From a virus: a stretch of 40,255 nt of DNA. The stretch covers positions 1-40,255 of IMG/VR virus record IMGVR_UViG_3300027861_000069; one strand, given 5' to 3'. Below the pieces are notes generated by a model that made no database searches, was not told the origin of the DNA, and saw nothing but the letters and a program-made list of their open reading frames with translations. Positions 22,691 to 29,639 of the stretch are shown piece by piece. The position numbers and the translations under genes are program-made. How positions within the stretch are numbered: position 1 is the stretch's first letter; each line of letters starts with the position of its first letter.

Positions 22691-22912
22691 ATGAAAAACC
22701 ACGGAGGTAAACGCACAGGCGCAGGAAGACCCAAAACGGGCAGGGTTAAGGTTGGCTACACCCTTAAGCCCGAAACAATAGGTATTTTAAAAGTTTTGTC
22801 TAAAAAAGAGGGATTAACAATAGGAGAATATATAGACATGATGACAGAGGGCTTCTTTTTATCCTACTCTGATGACATTGAAATAAAAATACCACGTCTT
22901 AAAGCGGATTAA
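22691..22912 (+). CDS. Putative ribbon-helix-helix-type regulator with AGRPKT motif (copy 1)
   Basis: A 73-residue protein beginning MKNHGGKRTGAGRPKTGRVK. The GGKRxGAGRPKTGRVKVGYT segment is shared with the product of 28883-29083, followed by a helical part (PETIGILKVLSKKEGLTIGE) that may form the ribbon-helix-helix or a similar dimer. Such GRPK-type N-terminal extensions bind the DNA minor groove. Its stop codon overlaps the terminase stop codon from the other side (22909-22912), so two converging genes share their ends. A small DNA-binding role is inferred. Confidence 0.7.
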   Translation: MKNHGGKRTGAGRPKTGRVKVGYTLKPETIGILKVLSKKEGLTIGEYIDMMTEGFFLSYSDDIEIKIPRLKAD

Positions 22913-24168
22913 ATACCCCCAATCCTAACCCTAGACATAGGCTTGATCACTGGGAATTCATAAGCTGGAAAGTAGCTGAATGAATCGTTCTGGTGGTCAA
23001 AGCCTCCTTTTTTATCAGGCTCACCGTTCTCATTGTAGGCTTGCTGTTCAAGACACCTTGCAATAGTGGGGCAAGCCTTTTCATTAACTTTTATCTTTCC
23101 CTTTTCAAATGCAAGATTTGTTGACAGAACACGGTCTTTGACTGCTGGGTTTGAATTATTTACACGGACCTGGAATCCTGCTTGCTGCAGCAAGGTTATG
23201 TCTGTCTTGGATGCTCCTACTGACTTCCTGCTTTTACCACTTGCGTCAGGGTAGATATAAATCTTATTATCTGGGTATCTGCCCTCAAGGAGCCTGATCA
23301 CTGCTGGAGTATCAAAAGCGTCTTTGATCTCATCCACTGCATGATATGAGTCTGCTCTCTGCACAAAGATAGATGATGCCATATGATCAACATTGAAGTC
23401 CTGCCCGATGAAAAGTGGCTCACCTTTCTGTACCGTCTCCCTGGATTTACAAGACTCCCTATCGTAACTATAATATACTGTACCAGATGTGAGGTTGACA
23501 AACCTGCCCCTTATGTATGCATCAATTAAAGGCTCTGGGTAGGATTCGTACAGGGATGCTATATAGTCATGAGGCAGGTTCTTTTCGTTGTCGTATGTTG
23601 AAGCCTGGATAATGCCGTAATTATGGGCAAGGTCTGGATTCTCTGATACGTCCTGGACAAACTTCTTATGACAGAACCTAAACCCCTCTGGTGTGGTGGC
23701 GATGTCTATGCCGTTTTTAAGGCCATCAACTTTATATCTCATCCTTGCTATAATCTTTTGCCATGCTTCATTGGCCTTGTTTATAGGCAGGGTGTCAAGC
23801 TCATCAACCATAGCATTTCCGATTTTAAAGCCCACAATACTGCTTGGCTTGTCCATGCTACGGCATTTTATGACGCCCCTAAGCTTTCGCCCCTCAAAGA
23901 CCTGAACCTCATGATTCCCCTGTTTAATGTCTGCAATCAACCCGAAATTATACGCCACCTCTTCAATGGTGGGGTAAAAAACGTCTCTTATCGTTGTATA
24001 AGTGGGTGCGAAATACCCTTGATTAATCCCAGGGAATCCCCAAAAATGACTACAACCAGCCATTGAAATTACAAAAGTCTTGCCAGTCCCAAATCCAGCA
24101 CAAAACAGTCTGAACTTGTTGGGCATATTTAGGAACCTGCCCTGGGGCAGGTTGGCTTTTAGATTCAA
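22909..24168 (-). CDS. Terminase large subunit
   Basis: The 419-residue protein has Walker A at residues 24-31 (AGFGTGKT), Walker B at 119-125 (AMVDELD) and, in the nuclease domain, acidic residues in FIGQDFNVDH (about D257), YPDAS (D308) and DHQNDSF (about D391/D395). This order fits a Terminase_6-like motor and RNase H-type nuclease that packages DNA. The protein is slightly short but has both domains. It overlaps the upstream zinc-binding gene by four bases (ATGA). The packaging mode cannot be read from the gene; the circular map favours headful packaging. Confidence 0.95.
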   Translation of the reverse strand: MNLKANLPQGRFLNMPNKFRLFCAGFGTGKTFVISMAGCSHFWGFPGINQGYFAPTYTTIRDVFYPTIEEVAYNFGLIADIKQGNHEVQVFEGRKLRGVIKCRSMDKPSSIVGFKIGNAMVDELDTLPINKANEAWQKIIARMRYKVDGLKNGIDIATTPEGFRFCHKKFVQDVSENPDLAHNYGIIQASTYDNEKNLPHDYIASLYESYPEPLIDAYIRGRFVNLTSGTVYYSYDRESCKSRETVQKGEPLFIGQDFNVDHMASSIFVQRADSYHAVDEIKDAFDTPAVIRLLEGRYPDNKIYIYPDASGKSRKSVGASKTDITLLQQAGFQVRVNNSNPAVKDRVLSTNLAFEKGKIKVNEKACPTIARCLEQQAYNENGEPDKKGGFDHQNDSFSYFPAYEFPVIKPMSRVRIGGI

Positions 24169-24359
24169 GGCTTATCAATAATATCAGAAAAGTGTTTTTT
24201 TATTTTGACCGAATCATTGTAAATACATACAGAGAAATGGCCTTGCCCTTCATCAAGTTGAGCTCCACAAAATATACATTCACCCTCACACGATCCTTTC
24301 ACCTGCAAATCAGATTCTATAATCATATCTAAGAGACTTATTATATCACTTGTCTCCAT
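24165..24359 (-). CDS. Small zinc-finger-like protein between terminase subunits
   Basis: A 64-residue protein with CEGECIFCGAQL and a later HFSVC, giving a possible C-x3-C-x2-C...H-x3-C metal site. It overlaps the terminase large gene by four bases and the small-subunit gene by 14, so all three are translated together. A packaging or regulatory role is suggested only by this location. Confidence 0.65.
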   Translation of the reverse strand: METSDIISLLDMIIESDLQVKGSCEGECIFCGAQLDEGQGHFSVCIYNDSVKIKKHFSDIIDKP

Positions 24360-24762
24360 CTTCTACACTCTCCTTTTCATCTTCCTTTTCAACAGAGCAA
24401 TCTTCTACATTTATCACAACTGATACAGGGGTGGGCTTATTTAGGTCATCATTGGTATGTGCTGCAACAGGCCCCTCTATCCTCTCATACATCAATTTAG
24501 CTGCGTTATGATTACCTAACTTCGCCTCTCTAAACATTGCCTTGTCTACCTCGGACAAAACAGGAGCATACCTTTTGCGCCTCTCTGCAAGGCCTTCCTG
24601 CTCAATCTCTGTAAGCTGTTCCTTAGTAAAAACTTTGTACATGCTACTGATTTCTTTGTACCCTAATACCAATAAAGCCATTTCCGACCGATTAGGAAAA
24701 TCATTATCAGGATCAGAAAGGAACTCTATCAGTTTTGCCCTGTGCATGTCGTAAGCTTTCAT
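24346..24762 (-). CDS. Probable terminase small subunit
   Basis: A 138-residue protein directly before the large subunit. It contains a helical block with FPNRSEMALLVLGY (possible HTH) and a segment RYAPVLSEVDKAMFREAKLG then NHNAAKLMYERIEG, which matches the VDxAxxxxAxxGxxxAxKLxxER pattern of small terminases. The C-terminus is acidic. Its role would be recognition of the packaging site. It starts 102 bases after the preceding stop; I see no convincing promoter in that gap. Confidence 0.8.
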   Translation of the reverse strand: MKAYDMHRAKLIEFLSDPDNDFPNRSEMALLVLGYKEISSMYKVFTKEQLTEIEQEGLAERRKRYAPVLSEVDKAMFREAKLGNHNAAKLMYERIEGPVAAHTNDDLNKPTPVSVVINVEDCSVEKEDEKESVEDGDK

Positions 24763-24863
24763 ATATTTGTCGTATTATTACCTGTAAAGTACTAGTAAAA
24801 ACCTGGGATTAATAAATTACCAAGCATAACCGCTCTTGATCACCTCTATCAATTCGCTTGCTT

Positions 24864-25265
24864 TCATTCTTTACCGTCCCTTTCCATGGCTGCTGCAAAA
24901 TCCTTTCTCCAAGCTGCCATTGCCTCTACATACCCAATCACACTGACTATACCATAATTGGGCATCCTATCAAGCACCTGCTCAAGCGTTTCAAGCTCTG
25001 GTTTTGGTGGGTCAATGATAAGCCTCTTTGTAGCTGGCTTGCCGTCCAACTTGGCTTTACGTAGCTTATGACCCTCTTTAGATCTGCCTAAAAAAGTATC
25101 GCCCTCTTTGACCACTCCATACCTGAGTCTATCAATATCAACAACATCAACATTGCCTAACCCACCTATCGAGGTAAAAGATTCCCACGAAATATTAATA
25201 TCGTCCACATCTTCAGGAACCTCAAAAAACTCTATAACAGCCACTTTCTTTGTTTTCTCTTCCAT
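24864..25265 (-). CDS. Unknown protein, paralogue of the 29640-30125 product
   Basis: The 133-residue protein begins EEKTKKVAVIEFFEVPEDVD; the 29640 product has KTKRVAVIWVGEVDEDI. Both continue with a VDxIDxxR strand and end in a helical segment of the form xxQVxxxMP...YxxAxxxW. It lacks the Cys-rich N-terminus of the other copy. No function is evident. An AAGGAGATAGGA ribosome site precedes ATG 25265. Its stop overlaps a 16-codon ORF, probably not a gene. Confidence 0.7.
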   Translation of the reverse strand: MEEKTKKVAVIEFFEVPEDVDDINISWESFTSIGGLGNVDVVDIDRLRYGVVKEGDTFLGRSKEGHKLRKAKLDGKPATKRLIIDPPKPELETLEQVLDRMPNYGIVSVIGYVEAMAAWRKDFAAAMERDGKE

Positions 25266-25296
25266 CCTATCTCCTTTTCATTCTTTAGATTAAAAT

Positions 25297-25650
25297 CTAC
25301 GCTGCTGGTATCTCCCTTATATCCTCAATGGTAATCGGGCTTTCCTCTCTAATATTCATATCCTCGACCACCACACCATTGATAGTAGTGTCATAGGTCC
25401 CCTCAAAAATAAAAGTGATTGCTGTATCAGGAATAAGATTAGATTGTAGATCATCACCAGTCAACCCCACCTCCATGGATGCTGACAGAGGGGATATGGC
25501 AACCTTTCTCCGACTGTTTATAATGTTGCCCCTACTATCCAATAGAGTATAAACCCCAGTCTTTGGGATCTGCTCTGATCCCTCCTGGTCTTCCACATCT
25601 ATAGTAACGACTATTGTGCTGCCCTCTGCTACTGATCCTATGGAAGTCAT
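25297..25650 (-). CDS. Virion-type protein, Ig-like, unknown role
   Basis: A 117-residue beta protein: EGSTIVVTIDVEDQEG, then KTGVYTLLDSRGNIINSRRK, LTGDDLQSN and FEGTYDTTING. This run of motifs is common in small phage proteins next to fibre or adhesin genes. It lies seven bases after the preceding gene in a four-gene cassette with the LamG protein. A minor structural or adhesion-assisting role is inferred. Confidence 0.7.
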   Translation of the reverse strand: MTSIGSVAEGSTIVVTIDVEDQEGSEQIPKTGVYTLLDSRGNIINSRRKVAISPLSASMEVGLTGDDLQSNLIPDTAITFIFEGTYDTTINGVVVEDMNIREESPITIEDIREIPAA

Positions 25651-25657
25651 GATACAC

Positions 25658-26074
25658 CTATGTTAAAGTAAAGATTGATGTCCCAAAGTCTATATCAAAA
25701 GACTCACCGTCCTGAAGCGTGATTGATGATCCATAATCCCACCAGCATACAAGAGGGTCATCAGTTGCCGTATCGTTGTATATTACAACATAACGGAATG
25801 GACCGACTGTGCCACCTGATGCCGTTATAGTGATGTCAACCCCGGTCAGTGACCCAACACCTGCGGTCTCAGTATAATCGTTCTGGATGTCAACAGGAGC
25901 CGTGTAACCGTGTTCATTTGTGATCTCTGCAAGATCTGCTTTCTGAGTGTCCAGTGCTGCGTCTGGCGTGGCATTGGTTAGGTATGCGTTGAGTGTGTGC
26001 CCAGCTGCCTGGAGTTCGTGTGTTCCAATTCCGACCTGAAGGTTAAAATCTTGAAACTTGTTATATGTTGCCAT
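25658..26074 (-). CDS. Small virion protein near adhesin genes
   Basis: The 138-residue protein starts MATYNKFQDFNLQVGIGTHE and has LNAYLTNATPD, ITNEHGYTAP and a GPFRYVVIYND motif, a set I know from uncharacterised structural proteins in many phages. The gene lies directly downstream of the LamG adhesin gene. A virion location is inferred from family-like context. An AGGGGGACAAC ribosome site precedes the ATG. Confidence 0.75.
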   Translation of the reverse strand: MATYNKFQDFNLQVGIGTHELQAAGHTLNAYLTNATPDAALDTQKADLAEITNEHGYTAPVDIQNDYTETAGVGSLTGVDITITASGGTVGPFRYVVIYNDTATDDPLVCWWDYGSSITLQDGESFDIDFGTSIFTLT

Positions 26075-26086
26075 GTTGTCCCCCTG

Positions 26087-27670
26087 TTAAATTGATATTG
26101 TTATGTCTGGCTTTTTAGATCCAAATGTTGTACCTGGTGTTTTTGACCCAAAACTAGAAGTAGGCTTTTTAGTTGAAAAAGTGATTATCAACTCACCACT
26201 AGGAAGTGTCTCACCTGACCATGTTAATGTTACATCAGAACCGACCAGATTAAAAGATCCTGTTTCCAATGATAATACAAAATGCTTTAAAAGATCTGCA
26301 TCCTGTCCTGATATATTAAAACTACCACTGGCAGATGTCAACAGCCTATTAAATAGCAGACTTGCGTCTTGGCTTGATAAGTTTATTTCTCCAGGATCTA
26401 GGCTTAAAACTCTGTTGTATCTCAAGTTTGCTTCAAATCCTGAAATTGCATAAGATCCAGATTCAGCGATTATTCCTAAATCAGAAGAATTGTATATTAA
26501 ATCTGCATCAAATCCTAATAGGGTGTAATCGCCTGAATCACATCCTAAAATATAGTTTTTGATTAAGGAAGCGTCTTGGCCAGAAACATAATAAGCTCCA
26601 CTATCAGCACCAATAGACCTATTAAACAAAAGGCTTGTATCTTGCCCTGATATCTCTAGGCTTCCAGATTCTAATGTCAAAATCCTTTGGGCCAACAATG
26701 AGACATCTTGACCAGTTAAAGTATAGGCTCCACTATCAGCAGAAAGAGACCTATTATATAATAAAGACACATCCTGCCCAAGCAAAGAAAAAGTCCCTGC
26801 CTCGGCAGACAAAAGCCTGTCATATAAAAGGGTAGTATCCTGTCCTGATATAGCTAGACTTCCATTATCAGCATTAATTAACCTATTAAACAAAAGGCTT
26901 GAATCAGAACCAGCAAGAGAATATGCTCCTGGGTCAGCCTCTAAAGTGTAGCCTGTCGGCGTCCCACTATCCCCCATCATCCACACAGGTGTTGGTTGCT
27001 GGAACATGGCGTATGGGTTTTGGTGGAGTTGTGATATTTCTGATGGTGTTAAGGCTACATTGAATATATAAACATTATGTATTATGCCGTTATATGTAGT
27101 GTTTGTGCCACCTACCCTATCCGATCCAAACACTAGTGTGGTTGGCGATAATATTGAGTCCGAATGGGTATAACTATTTAAGTCTCTAACACCGTTTACA
27201 TATTGTGACAACCCCCCAGATGCTATACTATTCCTAACCCACGCAACAGACGTTTTAACATTATCAAAGACAGAGAGTGTAGTGTTGCCCTTATTCCCAC
27301 CGTCATATATTCTGAGAGTCCCATTAGCATCTATTACCCATGTGGGGTTATAGTTATCAAAAGCAATTAAACCCTGATTTGTAGCTACTGATTTTTGTGT
27401 CACAGTCGCAAACACAGTATAATTACTGACACCGATTGCCCCGATACCAGGAGATGTTATATCAATTCTTTGGTCTAATGTGCTATCAAATAGTATTCCG
27501 TCTGGAGTCCATACCGGGACATTTCGCCATACTGATCCATCACTATACCCAATAGAGTCATTAACTAAACTTCCAACCCCCTCATTCATAATCCACGCAC
27601 CCACAAGCCCCCTAGCAAGTGGGTGTGTTTTATTGAGCTGTGTACCTCTATATGGTTTTGTCCAAGACAC
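26087..27670 (-). CDS. LamG-like adhesin with eleven short repeats
   Basis: I choose GTG 27668-27670 (527 residues): GGGAG lies eight bases upstream and the start overlaps the preceding stop (TAGTG). A TTG five codons earlier is also open. The N-terminal 235 residues form a LamG/concanavalin-like domain (HPLARGLVGAWIMNEG, then VNGVRDLNSYTHSDS and YIFNVALTPSEISQL). After a linker come eleven repeats of 22 residues with consensus LxAxSGxxxxxGQDxSLLxNR, then an SFGSKTPGTTFGSKKP tail. LamG domains bind glycans, so a receptor-binding or capsid-surface adhesin is likely. No signal peptide is present. Confidence 0.8.
   Translation of the reverse strand: MSWTKPYRGTQLNKTHPLARGLVGAWIMNEGVGSLVNDSIGYSDGSVWRNVPVWTPDGILFDSTLDQRIDITSPGIGAIGVSNYTVFATVTQKSVATNQGLIAFDNYNPTWVIDANGTLRIYDGGNKGNTTLSVFDNVKTSVAWVRNSIASGGLSQYVNGVRDLNSYTHSDSILSPTTLVFGSDRVGGTNTTYNGIIHNVYIFNVALTPSEISQLHQNPYAMFQQPTPVWMMGDSGTPTGYTLEADPGAYSLAGSDSSLLFNRLINADNGSLAISGQDTTLLYDRLLSAEAGTFSLLGQDVSLLYNRSLSADSGAYTLTGQDVSLLAQRILTLESGSLEISGQDTSLLFNRSIGADSGAYYVSGQDASLIKNYILGCDSGDYTLLGFDADLIYNSSDLGIIAESGSYAISGFEANLRYNRVLSLDPGEINLSSQDASLLFNRLLTSASGSFNISGQDADLLKHFVLSLETGSFNLVGSDVTLTWSGETLPSGELIITFSTKKPTSSFGSKTPGTTFGSKKPDITISI
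26219..26944 (-). repeat. Eleven 66-base protein-coding tandem repeats
   Basis: Eleven adjacent units encode 22-residue repeats such as LSADSGAYTLTGQDVSLLAQ, conserved at Gly6, Gly12, Asp14 and Leu17-18. One unit (seventh) is three residues longer. The DNA units are diverged, so this is an old protein repeat rather than a recent expansion. Confidence 0.85.
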
Positions 27671-28053
27671 TATGTGGACTCCCAATATCGGCCAGAGTAA
27701 ATGATAGTCTCGTTTGTGATAGAGTACGTGCTATCATTGTTTGTCCGTTTGACAGCAATATAAGAAAGGTCCTTTACAGGGATAGTAATTACAGATGTAG
27801 CTCCAGCGTCCACACTCACCTCTATTGAGAATATTGGTATAGTATCCTCAGTGGTACCGCTATCAGAAGAGCTCAGAATCTCTATAGTACAGCCCTCTGA
27901 AGCTGATGCATTGAAGGTGCCTTTCCATTGGATATCTACTAAATCATACCCTCCTGTAGTTATATCAAGATCATCTGTATCTGTTCCAGAAGCAGTCAAA
28001 GTTTGCGCTGCGACTAATGATTGGTTTTCAGTCCATGCTGGTTTAATAGGCAT
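27670..28053 (-). CDS. Small beta-rich virion-type protein
   Basis: A 127-residue protein with NQSLVAAQTLTASGTDTDDL, a DLVDIQWKGTFNASASEG strand and a TIEILSSSDSGTTED segment; similar proteins occur in phage structural clusters. Its start overlaps the preceding stop (TAATG at 28051-28055) and its stop overlaps the LamG start, so three genes are translationally coupled. The function is not known. Confidence 0.7.
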   Translation of the reverse strand: MPIKPAWTENQSLVAAQTLTASGTDTDDLDITTGGYDLVDIQWKGTFNASASEGCTIEILSSSDSGTTEDTIPIFSIEVSVDAGATSVITIPVKDLSYIAVKRTNNDSTYSITNETIIYSGRYWEST

Positions 28054-28229
28054 TACACAACCCCCTCATTCAAAATTAATACACCAACAAGCCCCTTAGC
28101 AAGTGGATGTGATGTATTTAACTCTACTCCTAAAGGTGGTTTATTTGGACAATGGAGATCCCTCATCTCTTCAATTTTCTCTAAGGCAACAAACTCTTTA
28201 ACATCATCGTATATTCCGGAACATTCCAT
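28053..28229 (-). CDS. 58-residue protein with a LamG-like C-terminal fragment
   Basis: The frame (MECSGIYDDVKEFVALEKIE to LNEGVV) lies in a perfectly packed position: its ATG overlaps the stop of the upstream gene (TAATG at 28227-28231) and its TAA overlaps the next start. The last 22 residues, LNTSHPLAKGLVGVLILNEG, match LNKTHPLARGLVGAWIMNEG at the start of the LamG adhesin. It therefore carries the first strand of a LamG domain on a different N-terminus. It may be a truncated duplicate kept as a small protein. Confidence 0.75.
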   Translation of the reverse strand: MECSGIYDDVKEFVALEKIEEMRDLHCPNKPPLGVELNTSHPLAKGLVGVLILNEGVV

Positions 28230-28531
28230 TATTTAATCCCCCCGCTAATAAACTCCGAAACATCAGCAAGCATCTCACCAACGGAGCTTTTGCCAGTCTC
28301 AGCAACCATTTTCCCCATGACTTTGATGTATGTATTCTTGATATCCTGCGCCTGGGCTAGGAGTCTTTCCTTTGCAGCCTGGACACCTCCAGGAGCATTG
28401 ACATTCAGCCTCTCAGAGATACCTTTGCTCCACAACTCGTTACTATCATCATCCAGGATCTGGAATGTCCCAGAAATGGTGATTAGGTTTCCTGAGTATG
28501 ATTCTTTTAAATCCAAAACATTATATTTCAT
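28229..28531 (-). CDS. Unknown protein opening the adhesin cassette
   Basis: A 100-residue protein with a beta N-terminus (ESYSGNLITISGTFQILDDD) and a helical C-terminus (AAKERLLAQAQDIKNTYIKV). It is the first gene behind a near-consensus promoter (28561-28589) and is coupled to the gene below by TAATG. It may be a chaperone or minor structural protein for the cassette; no motif decides. Confidence 0.65.
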   Translation of the reverse strand: MKYNVLDLKESYSGNLITISGTFQILDDDSNELWSKGISERLNVNAPGGVQAAKERLLAQAQDIKNTYIKVMGKMVAETGKSSVGEMLADVSEFISGGIK

Positions 28532-28560
28532 GATATATTCCTCAATTTAAAATAAAACAT

Positions 28561-28589
28561 ATTATATTAAATTACCTATGATTGGTCAA
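28561..28589 (-). promoter_or_regulatory. Near-consensus sigma-70 promoter for the adhesin cassette and beyond
   Basis: TTGACC (28589-28584), 17 bases, TATAAT (28566-28561) on the minus strand, 30 bases upstream of ATG 28531. It is the best candidate for the start of late transcription from the accessory virion genes into packaging and head genes. Confidence 0.75.
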
Positions 28590-28598
28590 TGCCTTTAT

Positions 28599-28886
28599 CT
28601 ACAGACCTTTTACCTGTAAATATTCAGTTAATAGTTTGATTATCTCCATCTTGACGTCAATATTCTGCTCATCCCAAAAAGAGAACCCTGTATCATGTCT
28701 GAATCTGTGACACTTAGCGCACATAGGCAGAGTATAACTATCAGGTGCCTTTATACCTTTACCTGCACAGCCCATGGCCTCATGATGAGGGAATGTATCA
28801 TGTGATCCGCATGTTATACAAGGTTTTGACCTTATAAAATCAAGGTACTTTTTTGACCTGTATGTTTTGGGTTTGGGGAACATCAT
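28599..28886 (-). CDS. HNH-type nuclease (DUF968-like)
   Basis: I start at ATG 28884-28886 (MMFPKPKTYRSKKYLDFIRS, 95 residues), which overlaps the upstream stop as ATGA and follows GGAAGGG. The core is PCITCGSHDTFPHHEAMGCA, then GIKAPD and LPMCAKCHRFRHDTG, the His/Cys arrangement of DUF968-like HNH proteins (two CxxC-type metal knuckles and an HH pair). Such genes sit in phage replication and recombination regions and are thought to be junction or structure-specific nucleases. It is coupled to the AGRPKT regulator gene. Confidence 0.85.
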   Translation of the reverse strand: MMFPKPKTYRSKKYLDFIRSKPCITCGSHDTFPHHEAMGCAGKGIKAPDSYTLPMCAKCHRFRHDTGFSFWDEQNIDVKMEIIKLLTEYLQVKGL

Positions 28887-29083
28887 ACTTGAGGCCCTTC
28901 CTTGCCCCATGTAAACAGCACACTTATTGCAAGGTCTAAAACCTCGCCCTTTGACTTGAGGTAGTCAACAGACATCTTATCAAGCATCTCAAAAGATTCA
29001 GGCGTGATGGTATACCCTACTTTAACCCTGCCCGTTTTGGGCCTTCCTGCGTTTTTGCGTTTTCCTCCATGGCTATTTGTCAT
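28883..29083 (-). CDS. Putative ribbon-helix-helix-type regulator with AGRPKT motif (copy 2)
   Basis: I start at ATG 29081-29083 (MTNSHGGKRKNAGRPKTGRV, 66 residues) because GGGAGG lies just upstream; a longer frame lacks a site. The N-terminal 30 residues match copy 1 (22691-22912), while the helical C-terminus (ESFEMLDKMSVDYLKSKGEV) has diverged. A small dimeric DNA-binding protein is likely. It overlaps the HNH gene by four bases. Its ribosome site is embedded in a remnant of another gene (29090-29133). Confidence 0.7.
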   Translation of the reverse strand: MTNSHGGKRKNAGRPKTGRVKVGYTITPESFEMLDKMSVDYLKSKGEVLDLAISVLFTWGKEGPQV

Positions 29084-29089
29084 TTTATT

Positions 29090-29133
29090 CCTCCCTTTCT
29101 TTAGCTGCCTCAAGTCTTGGCATCCATTTTTTA
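29090..29133 (-). repeat. Direct repeat copy A: 3' remnant of a paralogous gene
   Basis: These 44 bases equal 29645-29688 except for one base (T at 29102, C at 29657). In copy B they encode the C-terminus of a real gene (KKWMPRLEAAEERE). Here the same codons survive as KKWMPRLEAAKEREE-stop but out of frame with the gene above, so this is a scar of a duplicated and shortened paralogue. Confidence 0.8.
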
Positions 29134-29328
29134 CCTCTCTATAATCATAAACTCAGTCTCACCGCTGCAATAAACGTCTATTCGGTCAGCCTCAAAATAA
29201 AAAATATTACTTCCTTTGACATGATCTACGTAACCGTTTGATTTTTTATAAGACATCAAAAGAAGTGCCAATACAACAATGAGAAGTATTATCAAAAAAG
29301 GCATAAAAAAACTCACAAATTTCTGCAT
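29131..29328 (-). CDS. Membrane protein fused to a degraded paralogue fragment
   Basis: The 65-residue product has one strong N-terminal membrane helix (FVSFFMPFLIILLIVVLALL) and then a short soluble part with FYFEADRIDVYCSGETEFMI. That part lines up with VDLIDADRVEFVVKNGVTVY of the 29640-30125 product. The frame stops just where the KKWMPRLEAA remnant continues in another frame. I read it as a fusion of a membrane anchor to the middle of a duplicated paralogue. It may still be functional; no ribosome site is strong (GGGGGGAATG). Confidence 0.55.
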   Translation of the reverse strand: MQKFVSFFMPFLIILLIVVLALLLMSYKKSNGYVDHVKGSNIFYFEADRIDVYCSGETEFMIIER

Positions 29329-29329
29329 A

Positions 29330-29638
29330 TCATTCCCCCCTGTTTAACATTTCTCTGGATCTGCACCTTTCCATCGCCAATTCTATAAACTTCCAGATCT
29401 CATCATAGTCAGGTTTTGATTTTGTAAAGGCGTCGTAATGTACTCCATGATAAATCCACTTGACATCCTCCTTTGTTAGACCGGAATCTTTTAAATTACT
29501 TGCTATCATCCAGCTTTTCATTTTTCTGCTTGACATAATGTATGTAATAATCGGAGCAACTATACAAGCCACAACAGTACAAATACAAATTGTCCACCAC
29601 ACTACAAAACCAGTCCATTTAAAAATTTCTATTTCCAT
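29330..29638 (-). CDS. Small membrane protein, unknown
   Basis: I start at ATG 29636-29638 (MEIEIFKWTGFVVWW, 102 residues), after GGGAGGTGTAGT; a longer frame reaches into the upstream gene without a site. One long hydrophobic helix at about residues 9-32 is followed by a basic helix (SRKMKSWMIASNLKDSG) and an acidic, aromatic C-terminus. It is likely an inner-membrane protein with a cytoplasmic tail. No family recognised. Confidence 0.65.
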   Translation of the reverse strand: MEIEIFKWTGFVVWWTICICTVVACIVAPIITYIMSSRKMKSWMIASNLKDSGLTKEDVKWIYHGVHYDAFTKSKPDYDEIWKFIELAMERCRSREMLNRGE

Positions 29639-29639
29639 A

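Noticed and set aside
24817-24867. 16-codon ORF (MKASELIEVIKSGYAW) overlapping the stop of 24864-25265
   Set aside because: The start resembles known small phage proteins, but the frame closes at once and nothing follows; at most a decayed remnant.
26219-26944. Tandem repeats as a CRISPR array
   Set aside because: The repeats are 66-base coding units in one open frame without unique spacers.
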